Shown piece by piece: positions 27,582 through 36,824 of a DNA stretch of 64,000 nucleotides; position 1 is the first letter of the stretch; the number at the start of each line of letters is the position of its first letter. Made by a program: the position numbers and the translations under genes. The notes under the pieces were generated by a model, which was not told where the DNA came from, ran no database searches, and was given only the letters and a program-made list of their open reading frames with translations. Source of the DNA: Allobosea sp. CS1GBMeth4 (GTDB lineage: Bacteria; Pseudomonadota; Alphaproteobacteria; Rhizobiales; Beijerinckiaceae); NCBI RefSeq assembly GCF_900185715.1, contig NZ_FYAS01000018.1:61848-125847 (forward strand), given 5' to 3'.

Positions 27582-28559
27582 CTATTGCGGCTCGATCCCG
27601 AACTCCTTGATCAGCGCGCCCATGCTCGCGATCTCCTTGCCGAGAAAGGCGGCGGCGCCGGCCGGGGTGGCGAGGGCGCCGACATCGACGTCGAAGCCGA
27701 GCGACGGCGCGCGCTCGCGAACATCGGGCTGCTGCTGCGCTTCGGCGATCTTCTGGCTCAACCTCTCGATGATCTCGGGCGAGGTGCCGGCCGGCGCCAT
27801 GACCATGAACCAGCCGCCGATATCGGCGCTCGGCAGCGATTCGGCGATCGCCGGCACCTTCGGGAGCGATTTGAGGCGCCGCGTGCCGGCGACCGCGATC
27901 GGGCGCAGCGTGCCTTCCTTGATGAAGGGCTCGGCGACGGAGGCGGACTGGATCGTCGCCTGGACGCGGCCGGCGATCGTGTCCTGGATCGAGTTCGCGG
28001 CGGAGGCATAGGGGACGAGCACCATGCCGATGCCGGCGCGCCGGTTGATGGTCTGGCCGATCAGCCCGGAGATGTTGCGCTCGCTGTCGACCGCGAGGCT
28101 GATCGCGCTCGGCTTCACCTTCTCCTGGGCGATCAGATCGGCGAGTGAGTTGATCGGCAGCTTCGGGTCGACGAGCAGGACATGGTGGCTGCGCGCGACC
28201 AGTGCCACCGGCGCGAAATCCTTCAGCGGGTCGTAGGGCAGCTTCTTGAAGGTGTGCGGATTGGTCGAGAGCGAGGCCGAGGTGGCGAACAGGAAAGTGT
28301 AGCCGTCGGGCGTCGCCCGGGCGACGGCCTGGGTCCCGACGATGTTGGCGGCGCCGGTCCGGTTCTCGACATAGACCTGCTGGCCGAGGCTGCGCGAGAG
28401 CTTGTCGGCGATGACGCGCGCCAGGATGTCGGGGCTGTTGCCCGCCGCCTGCGGCACCACCAGGGCGATCGGGCGCTGCGGCCAGCTCTGGGCAGGCGCC
28501 GGCGTCGCCGCCGCCAATGCGACGGCGGCCGAGAGGAGCAACCATCTGGGCTTGAGCAT
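27582..28559 (-). CDS. Tripartite tricarboxylate transporter-type binding protein (TctC/Bug family)
   Basis: 325 residues after a GGAGGAAAC ribosome site, with a signal peptide (about 1-23). Bug-family features: WPQRPIALVVPQAAGNSPDI, ENRTGAANIVGTQAV, ATPDGYTFLF and PFIKEGTLRPIAV with LPKVPAIAE. It should bind a carboxylate in the periplasm. No TctA/TctB membrane genes are adjacent, as is common for Bug proteins, so it may hand over to a distant permease or act as a sensor. Last gene of the aromatic cluster on this strand. Confidence 0.9.
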   Translation of the reverse strand: MLKPRWLLLSAAVALAAATPAPAQSWPQRPIALVVPQAAGNSPDILARVIADKLSRSLGQQVYVENRTGAANIVGTQAVARATPDGYTFLFATSASLSTNPHTFKKLPYDPLKDFAPVALVARSHHVLLVDPKLPINSLADLIAQEKVKPSAISLAVDSERNISGLIGQTINRRAGIGMVLVPYASAANSIQDTIAGRVQATIQSASVAEPFIKEGTLRPIAVAGTRRLKSLPKVPAIAESLPSADIGGWFMVMAPAGTSPEIIERLSQKIAEAQQQPDVRERAPSLGFDVDVGALATPAGAAAFLGKEIASMGALIKEFGIEPQ

Positions 28560-28608
28560 CGTTTCCTCCGGGATCGTTATCGTTGGGGGTTGGGCTTGCG
28601 GTGGACGG

Positions 28609-29457
28609 TCAGGTCTCGTCGGCGACGCCGTTGCGCAGCGTGCCGAGCCGGTCGATCTCGACCTCGACGCTGTCGCCGGGCTTGAGCCAGAGCGGCGGGG
28701 TGCGCTTGGCGCCGACGCCGCCCGGCGTGCCCGTGGCGATCACGTCGCCGGGCTCGAGCCGCGTGAAGGCCGAGCAGTATTCGATGATCCGCGGCACATC
28801 GAAGATCATCTGGTCGAAGGTCGCGTCCTGCACGACCTGGCCGTTGACCCGCGTCTGCAACCTGAGGCCGTCGAGCGCGCCGAGCTCGTCCGGCGTCATC
28901 ATCCAGGGGCCGAAGGCGCCGGTGCCGGGAAAGTTCTTGCCCGGCGTGAACTGGTGGGTGTGGCGCTGGAAGTCGCGGACGCTGCCGTCATTGTAGCAGG
29001 CATAGCCGGCGACATGGCCGAAGGCGTCGGCGCGGGCGATATGGCGGCCGGGCTTGCCGATGATCACGGCGAGCTCGCCCTCGAAGTCGAGCTCGTGCGA
29101 GAGGCGCGGCCTGACGATGTCGGCGCCATGGCCGATCTGCGAATTGGCGAAGCGGGCGAAGATGGTCGGGTTCTCGACCTCGGCGCGGCCGGTCTCCTTG
29201 CGGTGCATCTCGTAGTTCAGGCCGACGCAGAGGATCTTGTCGGGGTTCGGCAGCACCGGCAGCCAGGTGATCGCCGAGAGCCGATGGCGCGGGGCGCCGG
29301 CCGCCGCGGTCGCGACCTCGCGGAGAGCATCGGCAGCGATGGCCGATTTCAGGTCGGGATAGCGGCCGCGCAGGGCTACGCCGAGATCGGCGATCTGGTC
29401 GCCTTCGACCAGCCCCCAGCTTGGGGTGCCGTTGATCTGGAAGGTCGCGAAACGCAT
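28609..29457 (-). CDS. Fumarylacetoacetate hydrolase family protein
   Basis: 282 residues. The C-terminal FAH domain has the metal-binding Glu pattern: HELDFEGELAVIIGKPG with two Glu, and Asp/Asn in ACYNDGSVRDFQ. It is followed by GKNFPGTGAFGPWM and the typical end GDVIATGTPGGVGAKRTPP. In meta-cleavage pathways such enzymes act as hydratase, decarboxylase/isomerase or acylpyruvate hydrolase on ring-fission products. Here it lies 14 bp after the hydroxylase and two genes after a ring-cleavage dioxygenase, so hydrolysis or hydration of that product is likely. Confidence 0.9.
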   Translation of the reverse strand: MRFATFQINGTPSWGLVEGDQIADLGVALRGRYPDLKSAIAADALREVATAAAGAPRHRLSAITWLPVLPNPDKILCVGLNYEMHRKETGRAEVENPTIFARFANSQIGHGADIVRPRLSHELDFEGELAVIIGKPGRHIARADAFGHVAGYACYNDGSVRDFQRHTHQFTPGKNFPGTGAFGPWMMTPDELGALDGLRLQTRVNGQVVQDATFDQMIFDVPRIIEYCSAFTRLEPGDVIATGTPGGVGAKRTPPLWLKPGDSVEVEIDRLGTLRNGVADET

Positions 29458-29471
29458 CGGGTGAGGTCCTC

Positions 29472-31115
29472 TTACGGGGTCGAGCAGATGGGCTGGGTCT
29501 GGTGGCAAGCGGCCGCGCCCGTGGCGAGAGCGGCTCGCAGCTCGTCGATCAGGACAGCGAGTCCCGCTGCGCCGGCGGCCGTGCCGAAGACGTAATGGTC
29601 CGGCCTGACGAGCGCGGCGCGGCAGCCATGCCTGGCGAACCAGTCGGCGAGCACGCCGTCGCGCTCGACGACAGCGATATCGATTCCAGGCGCGCCGGCG
29701 GGCGATCCGCTGCTGCTGGACACGGCGATCAGGTGTAAGCCGAGCGCGCGCGCCTGCCGCACGAGCGCCGGCGGCAGCTTGTCGGCCAGCGTCGGCTCGA
29801 GAACGAGCCGCAGCCCGGCGCCGGCGACCGCGTCGAGCCGGCCATGCCCCGCCGGCGTCTTCACCCAGGGCTGCGGGAAGAGCGTGCCCTTCGCCGCGTC
29901 GTCGCGGGCGGTCAGCAGGCCGGTGACGAGCGGCGGGACGATCTCCTGGCGCGTGATCGTGCGCGGACGGCCGCCGCCTTCGGCGAGGATGCGGGCATCG
30001 CGCGCGCGGGCGGCTGCCGGGTCGCGCTCGCAGATCACCTGGCCGATCGCCTTGATCCGCGTGGTGAGCTCGCGGACATGGCGGCTGCGCTCGGCCTCGT
30101 AGCTGTCGAGCAAGCTCTCGTCCGAGAGGCCGCCGAGTACCCGTGCCAGCTTCCAGATCAGGTTGGCGACGTCGCGCACGCCCTGGCACATGCCCTGGCC
30201 GATGAAGGGCGGCTGCTGATGCGCTGCGTCGCCGGCGATGAAGACGCGGCCGTCGCGCCAGCGCTCGGCGACCAGGGCGTGGAAGCGATAGCTCGCGGCG
30301 CGCCAGAGCGTCGCGTCTTCCGGCGTCAGCCAGGGAGCGAGCAGCTTCCAGACCTGCTCGGGCTTCTGGGCTTCCTGCGGGTCCTCGCCCGGCAAGAGCA
30401 TGATCTCCCAGCGGCGATGATTGCCGGGCCCGATGATGAAGGTGGTCGGGCGGCGCGGGTCGCAGTATTGCGCCGCGCTCTGCGGCAGCTTGCCGGCGGC
30501 ATCCGCGTTCACCAGCACGTCGACGACCAGCCAGGGCTCGTCGAAGACGAGGTCGGCGAGCCGGATGCCGAGCCGTTCGCGTACCCCGCTGGAAGCGCCG
30601 TCGCAGGCGATCACATAGTCGGCACTCACCGTCCGGCGCGTGCCGTCGTCGCCTGCCAGGATCAGCATGACGCCGGTCGGCGTCTGCTCGAAACCGACGA
30701 GCTCGGTGCCGAGCGAGATCTCGATGCTCCGATAGCGCTGTGCATGCTCGCGCAGGGCGGCCTCCACCGGCGGCTGGGTGAAGACCATGGTCGGCGTGTA
30801 GCCGAGCGGATAGGGCTCCGGCACCATGTCGATGCGGCGGATGAGCTGGCCGTCGGCGCCGAAATGCTCGGAGGCCGGAAAGGGCGCCACATGAGGCAGG
30901 ACCTCGTCGGCGACGCCGAGATTGTCGAGGAGCCGCATGATCTCGTGATCGATCGCGATGGCGCGCGGCTTGTCGTAGACCGCGCGCTGGCGGTCGATGA
31001 CGAGGCTGCTGATGCCGTGCTGCCCGAGCAGGCTCGCAGCGACCGCGCCGCTCGGGCCGAAGCCGATGACGGCAACCTGGTAGTCGTTCCCGGATGGGGA
31101 GCTTGGTGCGTTCAA
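29472..31115 (-). CDS. FAD-dependent aromatic ring hydroxylase (MhpA-like)
   Basis: 547 residues if started at TTG 31115. No ATG or GTG fits the short gap after the dioxygenase stop at 31141, and the FAD fold begins only 15 residues in. Group A flavoprotein monooxygenase features: dinucleotide fold VIGFGPSGAVAASLLGQHG, the DG motif in VIACDGASSGVRERLG, and the second FAD motif FIAGDAAHQQPPFIGQG. It should use NAD(P)H and O2 to hydroxylate a phenolic ring, giving a catechol for the adjacent dioxygenase. The 3-(3-hydroxyphenyl)propionate hydroxylase-like family is the best guess; the substrate is not certain. The C-terminal thioredoxin-like domain (about 430-547) is present. Confidence 0.86.
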   Translation of the reverse strand: MNAPSSPSGNDYQVAVIGFGPSGAVAASLLGQHGISSLVIDRQRAVYDKPRAIAIDHEIMRLLDNLGVADEVLPHVAPFPASEHFGADGQLIRRIDMVPEPYPLGYTPTMVFTQPPVEAALREHAQRYRSIEISLGTELVGFEQTPTGVMLILAGDDGTRRTVSADYVIACDGASSGVRERLGIRLADLVFDEPWLVVDVLVNADAAGKLPQSAAQYCDPRRPTTFIIGPGNHRRWEIMLLPGEDPQEAQKPEQVWKLLAPWLTPEDATLWRAASYRFHALVAERWRDGRVFIAGDAAHQQPPFIGQGMCQGVRDVANLIWKLARVLGGLSDESLLDSYEAERSRHVRELTTRIKAIGQVICERDPAAARARDARILAEGGGRPRTITRQEIVPPLVTGLLTARDDAAKGTLFPQPWVKTPAGHGRLDAVAGAGLRLVLEPTLADKLPPALVRQARALGLHLIAVSSSSGSPAGAPGIDIAVVERDGVLADWFARHGCRAALVRPDHYVFGTAAGAAGLAVLIDELRAALATGAAACHQTQPICSTP

Positions 31116-31140
31116 GGGAGACGTCCTGCCGTTCGGCTGA

Positions 31141-32058
31141 TCAGGGAGTGACCGGCGGGGTCGCCGGGGAGCGGTAGACGATCGCGGTCTGCGCCGACTT
31201 GACGTGGTCGGCCTTGGGCGGCGCGATGCCCCAATGGTCGGTCCGGCCCGGCGGCCAGATCCACTCCTCCGGCCCGCGCATCCGATAGCTGTCGTCGACC
31301 TGCAGCACCTCGGCGGTGAACTCGACGACGAAGCCGACCGGATCGATGAAATAGGCAAAGACATTGTCGCCCGGCCCGTGCCGGCCGACGCCCCAGGCGA
31401 TCGGATAGCCGGCGTCCACGAGACGGCCGGAAGCCCGCATCACCGATTCCCAGTCGGGCAGCAGGAAGGCGATGTGGTTGAGCCCGTTCGCCCTGGCCTC
31501 GGCGAGCACCACGGCGTGGTGGTCGCTGTTGCAGCGCAGGAAAGCCATCAGCTTCGAACGGTCGGTCAGGACGAAGCCCAGCGCCCGCTCGTAGAACGCC
31601 GTCTCCGCGTCGACATCTGCGCTGTTGAGGTTGACATGCGCCAGCCGCAGCGGCCGGTCGCGCTCTTCCCGGGCATCGGCGTGGAGCCGGTCGCCCTGGA
31701 CGAAGCGGAAGACGCCGCCCTGCGGCTCGCGGATCGCCATCACCGTCCCGCCATCCGGCTCGGGGTTGGCGGAGGGGGGCGCCAGCAGCGTGGCGCCATG
31801 GCCGACCGCGCGTGTGGCGAGCGCGCCGAGGTCCTCGGAGGCGCCGGTCCGGAAGGTCACGGACAGGATCGCCGGGCTGTCGCTGGAATGGAGGGCGAGG
31901 ACATGGTGATCGGCGCCGCTCGCGCGCAGATAGACGACGCCGTCCTGCCGGGCGGCGACGGACAGGCCCCAGACCCGCGTGTAGAAGCGCTCGGAGAGCG
32001 CGAGGTCCGGCGTGCCGATGGCGACGCTGCGCAGGCCGGTGACGGGGAAATGGGTCAT
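31141..32058 (-). CDS. VOC-family extradiol (meta-cleavage) dioxygenase
   Basis: 305 residues, two tandem vicinal-oxygen-chelate modules (about 5-125 and 135-270) as in catechol 2,3-dioxygenases of type I. The 2-His-1-Glu iron site is visible in the second module: His in LAHVNLNSADVD, His in NGLNHIAFLLPD and Glu in GFVVEFTAE. It would open a catechol ring adjacent to the hydroxyls with O2. The start is 1 nt after the stop of the amidohydrolase. Together with the hydroxylase and FAH-family enzyme it forms a short ring-cleavage route. Confidence 0.9.
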   Translation of the reverse strand: MTHFPVTGLRSVAIGTPDLALSERFYTRVWGLSVAARQDGVVYLRASGADHHVLALHSSDSPAILSVTFRTGASEDLGALATRAVGHGATLLAPPSANPEPDGGTVMAIREPQGGVFRFVQGDRLHADAREERDRPLRLAHVNLNSADVDAETAFYERALGFVLTDRSKLMAFLRCNSDHHAVVLAEARANGLNHIAFLLPDWESVMRASGRLVDAGYPIAWGVGRHGPGDNVFAYFIDPVGFVVEFTAEVLQVDDSYRMRGPEEWIWPPGRTDHWGIAPPKADHVKSAQTAIVYRSPATPPVTP

Positions 32059-32059
32059 G

Positions 32060-33109
32060 TCAGGCCTCGCCCTTGCGCCCGAGGAAGGTCGCGGCGTTCC
32101 CGGCGAGCAGCCGCTGACGCAGGCGCTCGTCGGCGAAGGCCGCTTCGATGCGGCCGACCGGGTTCCGCTCGTGGAAATTGAACGGATAATCCGTGCCGAT
32201 CATGACTTGCGTCTCGCCGAACAGGCCGGTCAGATGCCTCAGCGTCGGCTCGTCATAGACCAGCGCGTCGTAGAACAGGCGCCGGGCCTGCTCGGTCGGC
32301 GAGAGCGCGATGCTCTCCCGCAGCGCCGGGAAGACACGCCGGCCTTCCTCCAGTCGCGGCAGCAGCAGGCCGAGCGTGCCGCCGCCATGGCTGAAGGCGA
32401 TCCGCAGCTTCGGCCGGCGCAGCATCAGGTTCGAGGTGATCACCGAGGCTGCGGCGAGCCCGACATCGCCGGGATAGGCCAGTACCTGCTGCAACTGCGC
32501 CGGGCCGACCAGCCGGTCCTGGCCGCAGGGACGCACGGCATGGACGAAGACCGCCGCGCCGAGCTCCTCGGCCGCCTCGAAGAACGGATCGAAATCGGGC
32601 GCGCCGATCGGCCTGCCGTTGACATTGCTGCCGAGCTCGACGCCGGCGAAGCCGGGCTGCCGCATCAGCCGGGAGAGCTCCGCCAAAGCAAGGTCCATGT
32701 CCTGCAGCGGCACCGCGCCGAGGCCGACGAGCCGTCCACCGGCCTCCACCACCATGCCCGCGATCTGATCGTTGACATAGCGCAGCAATTCGCCGGCGGG
32801 CGCGGCCTCCATCCAGTAGGACAGCAGTTCCGGCATCGGCGAGATCGCCTGCAGCGAAAGCCCTATCTCGTCGAGATCGGCGAGGCGCTTCAGCACGTCC
32901 CAGCAGCGATCCGAGACGGTGCGATAGGTGCGGCCGTCGATGACGATATGCCGGTGGCAGTCATGGGCGGAGGCGGTCGACGGCCAGCCAGCCGGGCGCG
33001 CGCCACGAAGATAGGCGGGAAACGTCGCCGGCACGACATGCGCGTGAATGTCGATGCCGCAGGCGCAGCGGGCCCTCGTCCGGCCCTTCTCGACTGCTGC
33101 TGCCGGCAC
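32060..33109 (-). CDS. ACMSD-like amidohydrolase (decarboxylase family)
   Basis: 349 residues from GTG 33109. Metal-dependent TIM-barrel: HxH in GIDIHAHVVP, His in AAVFVHAVRPCG, His in AFSHGGGTLGLLLPRLEEG and Asp in VMIGTDYPFNF. This set is typical of the aminocarboxymuconate-semialdehyde decarboxylase branch, which includes non-oxidative aromatic acid decarboxylases. In this operon it could remove a ring carboxylate before hydroxylation or act on a ring-fission product. First gene of the minus-strand unit, divergent from the GntR gene. An ATG start is not available near the conserved region. Confidence 0.85.
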   Translation of the reverse strand: MPAAAVEKGRTRARCACGIDIHAHVVPATFPAYLRGARPAGWPSTASAHDCHRHIVIDGRTYRTVSDRCWDVLKRLADLDEIGLSLQAISPMPELLSYWMEAAPAGELLRYVNDQIAGMVVEAGGRLVGLGAVPLQDMDLALAELSRLMRQPGFAGVELGSNVNGRPIGAPDFDPFFEAAEELGAAVFVHAVRPCGQDRLVGPAQLQQVLAYPGDVGLAAASVITSNLMLRRPKLRIAFSHGGGTLGLLLPRLEEGRRVFPALRESIALSPTEQARRLFYDALVYDEPTLRHLTGLFGETQVMIGTDYPFNFHERNPVGRIEAAFADERLRQRLLAGNAATFLGRKGEA

Positions 33110-33121
33110 CGCCGTTCCCCC

Positions 33122-33157
33122 ATATTGCAGATTTCTATCTCCGCTCTCTTATATTGC
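33122..33157. promoter_or_regulatory. Direct repeat ATATTGC in divergent promoter region
   Basis: ATATTGC-N2-ATTT-like units at 33122 and 33151, 29 bp apart. They lie in the AT-rich 102-bp gap between the divergent amidohydrolase and GntR genes. They may be operator half-sites for the GntR/FCD regulator. Only position and repetition support this. Confidence 0.3.
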
Positions 33158-33211
33158 GAAATTTACGGATGTGAAGCATAAAATTTATAAATCATTTGCA
33201 GGAGCTGAAGC

Positions 33212-33958
33212 GTGTACAAATCGAGCCGGAGAATCGCGATGGCGCCGGGCCTGTCGCAGCCCGATCCAGCCGAGGTCCAATCGCTCCGCATGAACGCGCC
33301 CGCTTCCTCGACCCGCACGCTGGACCTTTATGACAAGCTGCGGGAGGATTTGTTGTCCGGGCGGCTGAAGCCGGGGCAGAAGCTGCAGATGCGCTTCCTG
33401 ATGGAGGCCTATCAGGCAGGGCAGACGCCCCTGCGCGAAGCGCTGAACCGTCTGACGGCCGAGGGGCTGGTCGAGGCGCGCGAGCAGCGCGGCTTCCTGG
33501 TCGCGCCGGTCAGCCGCTCGGAATTGCGCGAATTGACGATGACGCGCTGCTGGCTCGAGGCGCTGGCCCTGCGCAAGGCGATGGAAGCGGCGACGCCAGC
33601 CTGGGAGGAGGAACTGGTGGTCGCCCATCACCGGCTCAGCCGCACGCCCCGATCCCTGAATCCCGAGCAGTTCGAGGACAATCCGGACTGGGAGCGGCTG
33701 CACCGGATCTTCCACCGCACGCTGATCAGCCAGTGCGGCTCGGCGCCGCTGATCGGCTTCTGCGACCAGTTGGCGGACCGGCTCTATCGCTATCGCCGTC
33801 TCTCGATCCGGCACGCCTTCCCGAGCCGCAAGGTCGCCGACGAGCACCAGGCGATCGTCACGGCGGTGCTGGATCGGGACGTCGAGCGCGCCGTCGAACT
33901 GCTCATGCGGCACTACCAGCAGACGGCGGACGTGATCCTCGAGGATCCGTCGCTGTGA
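33212..33958 (+). CDS. GntR-family regulator (FCD-type) of the aromatic cluster
   Basis: 248 residues from GTG 33212, with GGAG 7 nt upstream. ATGs at 33239 and 33290 are shorter alternatives that still keep the HTH. Winged helix at about residues 37-105 (LYDKLREDLLSGRLKPGQKL, then GQTPLREALNRLTAEGLVEA). The FCD effector domain follows, with metal-binding His residues in HRIFHRTLISQCG and DEHQAI..., and the R-H-Y end. It is divergent from the amidohydrolase-dioxygenase-hydroxylase-FAH unit and most likely represses it until a pathway acid binds. Confidence 0.9.
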   Translation: MYKSSRRIAMAPGLSQPDPAEVQSLRMNAPASSTRTLDLYDKLREDLLSGRLKPGQKLQMRFLMEAYQAGQTPLREALNRLTAEGLVEAREQRGFLVAPVSRSELRELTMTRCWLEALALRKAMEAATPAWEEELVVAHHRLSRTPRSLNPEQFEDNPDWERLHRIFHRTLISQCGSAPLIGFCDQLADRLYRYRRLSIRHAFPSRKVADEHQAIVTAVLDRDVERAVELLMRHYQQTADVILEDPSL

Positions 33959-34053
33959 AGTGAATGCCTTGCTGCCCTGCCCCGGAAGCGGGCATTGATC
34001 GACAGTCCGAAAGCGGACGCCTGATAACGAGCGTTCTTCCCCTGGAGCCCGTT

Positions 34054-34082
34054 CCGATCAGCTTGCACCGCAAGCTGATCGG
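34054..34082. repeat. Perfect 13-bp inverted repeat hairpin (bidirectional terminator or REP-like)
   Basis: CCGATCAGCTTGC, 3-nt loop ACC, GCAAGCTGATCGG. It lies between the convergent GntR gene (ends 33958) and the broken MFS gene (ends 34094). The arms are perfect. There is no T-run, so it could be a terminator stem or a genome-dispersed REP-like element. Confidence 0.55.
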
Positions 34083-34093
34083 TGAATCCGTCC

Positions 34094-34985
34094 CTAAGCC
34101 GCTGCAACGTGCATTCTCAGGTGTCGAGCGATGGCGATCTTGATAGCGACGAGGATGGGGGCTGCGACGACGAAGAGCAGGGCCACGGCGTTGAAGGCGG
34201 TGTCGAAGGCGATCACTGCGGATTGATTGGTGACGGCACGGCCGAGCAGGCTTGCTGCTGCCCGGCTGGCGGCCGCTGCATCCAGCCCTTTCGCGGTGAC
34301 CATCGCCGTCAAGGCGGAGAGCCTCTCGATGACCGCGGGCTTTCCGGCGGCAACATTGGCGCCGAGGGCCGCGAGATTGGCGATGGTGTGGTGGTCGATC
34401 AGCGTCTGGAGGGTCGCGATCCCGATCAGGCCGCCGAGCTGGCGACCGGTATTGAAGAGGCCGATCCCGCCGGCGAGCCGGCGCGCGTCGAGCTGGCCGA
34501 AAGTGATCAGCGTGATCGAACGGAACAGGAAGCCGAGGCCGAGGCCGCGCAGCAGCACGCCCGCCATCATGTCATCGGCGCCGCTCTCGTTGTTCGAGCC
34601 GGAGAGCAGCCACACCCCGCCCATCAGGATCAGGATGCCGAAGGGGACGGTGGCGAAGGGCGGCAGATGTCGGAACTGGACGAGCAGGGCGACGAGGAGG
34701 AGCGTGGCGATGAAGGGCGCGCCGCTCGGCTGCAGGAGTTCACCAGCCTCGCCCGCGGTGAAGGCGAGGACTGAGGTGGCGAAGGCCGGGATCACGAAGG
34801 CGCTGCCGGAGAGGGCGGCGCCGGCGACGAAGCTGACGATGAAGGCAAAGGTGAAGTCGTTCGCGCCGAACAGGCTGAAGTCGATGAGGCCACGGCCCTT
34901 CGCCATCGCCTGCTGGACGAGGAGGTCAACAGCGCGGGGGTGCCGATCAATGTCAGCCAGAGGATGCGCGGCTCGTCGCGTGAAC
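34094..34985 (-). pseudogene. Truncated, frameshifted DHA2-type MFS multidrug transporter
   Basis: An uninterrupted frame of 270 codons (34906 to 34094) covers the C-terminal half of a 14-helix MFS exporter. Landmarks are VPFGILILMGGVWLLSGSN and LLRGLGLGFLFRSITLITFG with GGIGLFNTGRQLGGLIGIAT. Immediately upstream, homology continues in a different frame (DEPRILWLTLIGTPALL, about 34985-34930), so a frameshift lies near 34920. Beyond about 34985 the N-terminal half, including the first helices and motif A, is absent. The internal ATG at 34906 lies within a membrane domain and does not define a real protein. Confidence 0.7.
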
Positions 34986-35075
34986 GTCCTGCCTGTCCAA
35001 GGACATCTGCAGCTCCGTCACCGAGCGCAGCATCGAACTAGTCTGGGGATGATTTTTCTTGGGCGCGAAGCCATT

Positions 35076-35951
35076 TCACAGGGTCTCTCTCGGAATCAGC
35101 TCGGAGACGATCAACTCAAATAGATCTGATTCGTCAGAGAGAGGAAACTCTCGCTTGTGGCAAAAAAGTCCGAAGCATCCATGCAGGTCGTCGTAGTTAT
35201 ATGGAAATTTGTGACCTTGCTCAAGTCCGAAGTACGGAACTCTGAATTCGGGAACAAGCACAAATCCGATGCCGCCCTCAACAAGAATCCTAAGAGATTC
35301 ATAATCGTCGACTTCGGCCATCACTCGATACGGAATATCGGCACCCTCCAGATAATTCCGCGTCAAGGCGGCGCTGGCCGACTTCGGGCCCTCCAGTATA
35401 ATCGGCACCGGGTCGGCCACCTCGCTCGAGAACCGTAATTGCCGCGATGCAACCCAACTGAGCGGCACTTCAATCACCAGATCCGGGCGAGCCTCCTTCG
35501 GGTGAACTGGTCGAAAGACCGCGTGAAGCTCCCCGGAATTGAACCGCTCTGACAGTTCCGCCGGAGCGGAAACGGTGATCTGAAAGCGATCCAGCAAATC
35601 GACGATGACCACTCCGCGTGACATCAGGACCGAGAATGCGCTGTAGCAAATCCCAATGCGGCGTCTCTTGGACCAGGGGGATCGTTTAAGCTCAGTCAGC
35701 TCGTCACTTCTTTTCAAAATTGCCTCACAAATTTCCATAACTCGCACGGCATCTTCGCCGGCCACCAATTTATTTCCAACACGGGAGATAATTTTTCTTC
35801 CAAAAATTTCTTCAAATTTCCGAACGTGAAATGTGACAGCCGGCTGAGTCATGCCGATTTCGTTCGATACAATGGTCATGTTTCTCTTTTTTAATACCTG
35901 ATGAACGACCTTTATTGTTTCGAATGTGAGGCGGGAAGACCATTTAGGCAT
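35076..35951 (-). CDS. LysR-type transcriptional regulator (orphan, low GC)
   Basis: 291 residues from ATG 35951. HTH at about residues 15-45 (KRNMTIVSNEIGMTQPAVTF), then a LysR effector domain (ICYSAFSVLMSRGVVIV onwards). Codon use is much richer in A/T than in the surrounding genes, with AT-rich DNA upstream, so it was probably acquired by transfer. No catabolic operon is directly divergent from it; upstream lies about 870 bp of non-coding or degraded DNA. The target is unknown. Confidence 0.82.
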   Translation of the reverse strand: MPKWSSRLTFETIKVVHQVLKKRNMTIVSNEIGMTQPAVTFHVRKFEEIFGRKIISRVGNKLVAGEDAVRVMEICEAILKRSDELTELKRSPWSKRRRIGICYSAFSVLMSRGVVIVDLLDRFQITVSAPAELSERFNSGELHAVFRPVHPKEARPDLVIEVPLSWVASRQLRFSSEVADPVPIILEGPKSASAALTRNYLEGADIPYRVMAEVDDYESLRILVEGGIGFVLVPEFRVPYFGLEQGHKFPYNYDDLHGCFGLFCHKREFPLSDESDLFELIVSELIPRETL

Positions 35952-36824
35952 AAAAATATACCTTCCTATACACCTAAATTGTCGCGTAGGAGTCTCGATC
36001 CTGCCGGCCGCGATTACCCCGAGGCATGCAATGCCCACGCTTTATTTGCAAATAAACTCAAATCTGAGATAATATCGAAATTAATAACTTCGCTCTCCAA
36101 TCAGTCAAGATGCTTTTAATTGAAATATGAATTCCGTCTATTGGAGAATTGAAGTTCAACTATATATAGATGCTGTATTACATCTGTTCAAAGTTGAAGA
36201 ATTGATTCACAAGAATGTCAATACAATCGAGGTTTATATTGAATTCAGAACGCAAACTTATGAATTATAGCGGGCCGGCCGCTCATCGAAGACCTGACTG
36301 TTGCTCCGCCGCGCAGCGCCTCAAGCTGCCCTCTCGTCGTCCGTTACCAGGCCGAACGACTGCCTGCTCAAGCGCTGCAGTCGCTTCGGCCTCGTAGTCG
36401 ATGGCGGATGGAGCTGCCTGAAGAGCAGTGCACAGTCTGCGCGGATTCGCTCGCGGCAGAAAGATTTGGTTCGCCGCACAGTCGCGATAGAGGGCCGCCA
36501 AGCGGCTGTAGCGGTACCTATCCCGATGACGCGCGATGTACTCGTCCCAGAGAATAGGAGCGTCACGTGCTTGTGTCTGAGCTCACGGTGGGCCTCCGTG
36601 GCGACGCCGATCACCGCGGCGAAGCTCGACGACGTCGCCCCGCTGGTATGGCATGTGGCCGTGCCTGCCTGCCTCGCAGAGCCGGTTCACCGAACTGTTG
36701 CAGTGGAGTTGGCAGGCGGCGGCGCGCAGCGACCTGGCGGGCCGCTACGATGTGCGGCGACAGCTGTGCCGCGCAATAACTCGCAAAGAGTGATCCAGCT
36801 ATCAGCGGGCGATTCCTCGCGACG
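35952..36824. other. AT-rich gap and degraded DNA upstream of the orphan LysR gene
   Basis: 35952-36270 is strongly AT-rich and holds the LysR promoter; I see no gene. 36283-36614 carries the IS21-like relic described separately. 36615-36824 is GC-rich with broken frames on both strands and nothing I can name. Confidence 0.4.
36283..36614 (-). pseudogene. Degenerate IS21-family transposase (IstA) fragment
   Basis: Minus-strand frames read AHRELRHKHVTLLF, then after a frameshift DEYIARHRDRYRYSRLAALY. This resembles the IstA segment (WxxVHRELRxKHVTLxLLWxEY…GYxYSxFCxLY) just before the DDE catalytic core. The continuation is scrambled. No IstB and no clear ends were found. It marks past insertion-sequence activity in this AT-rich island. 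Confidence 0.5.
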
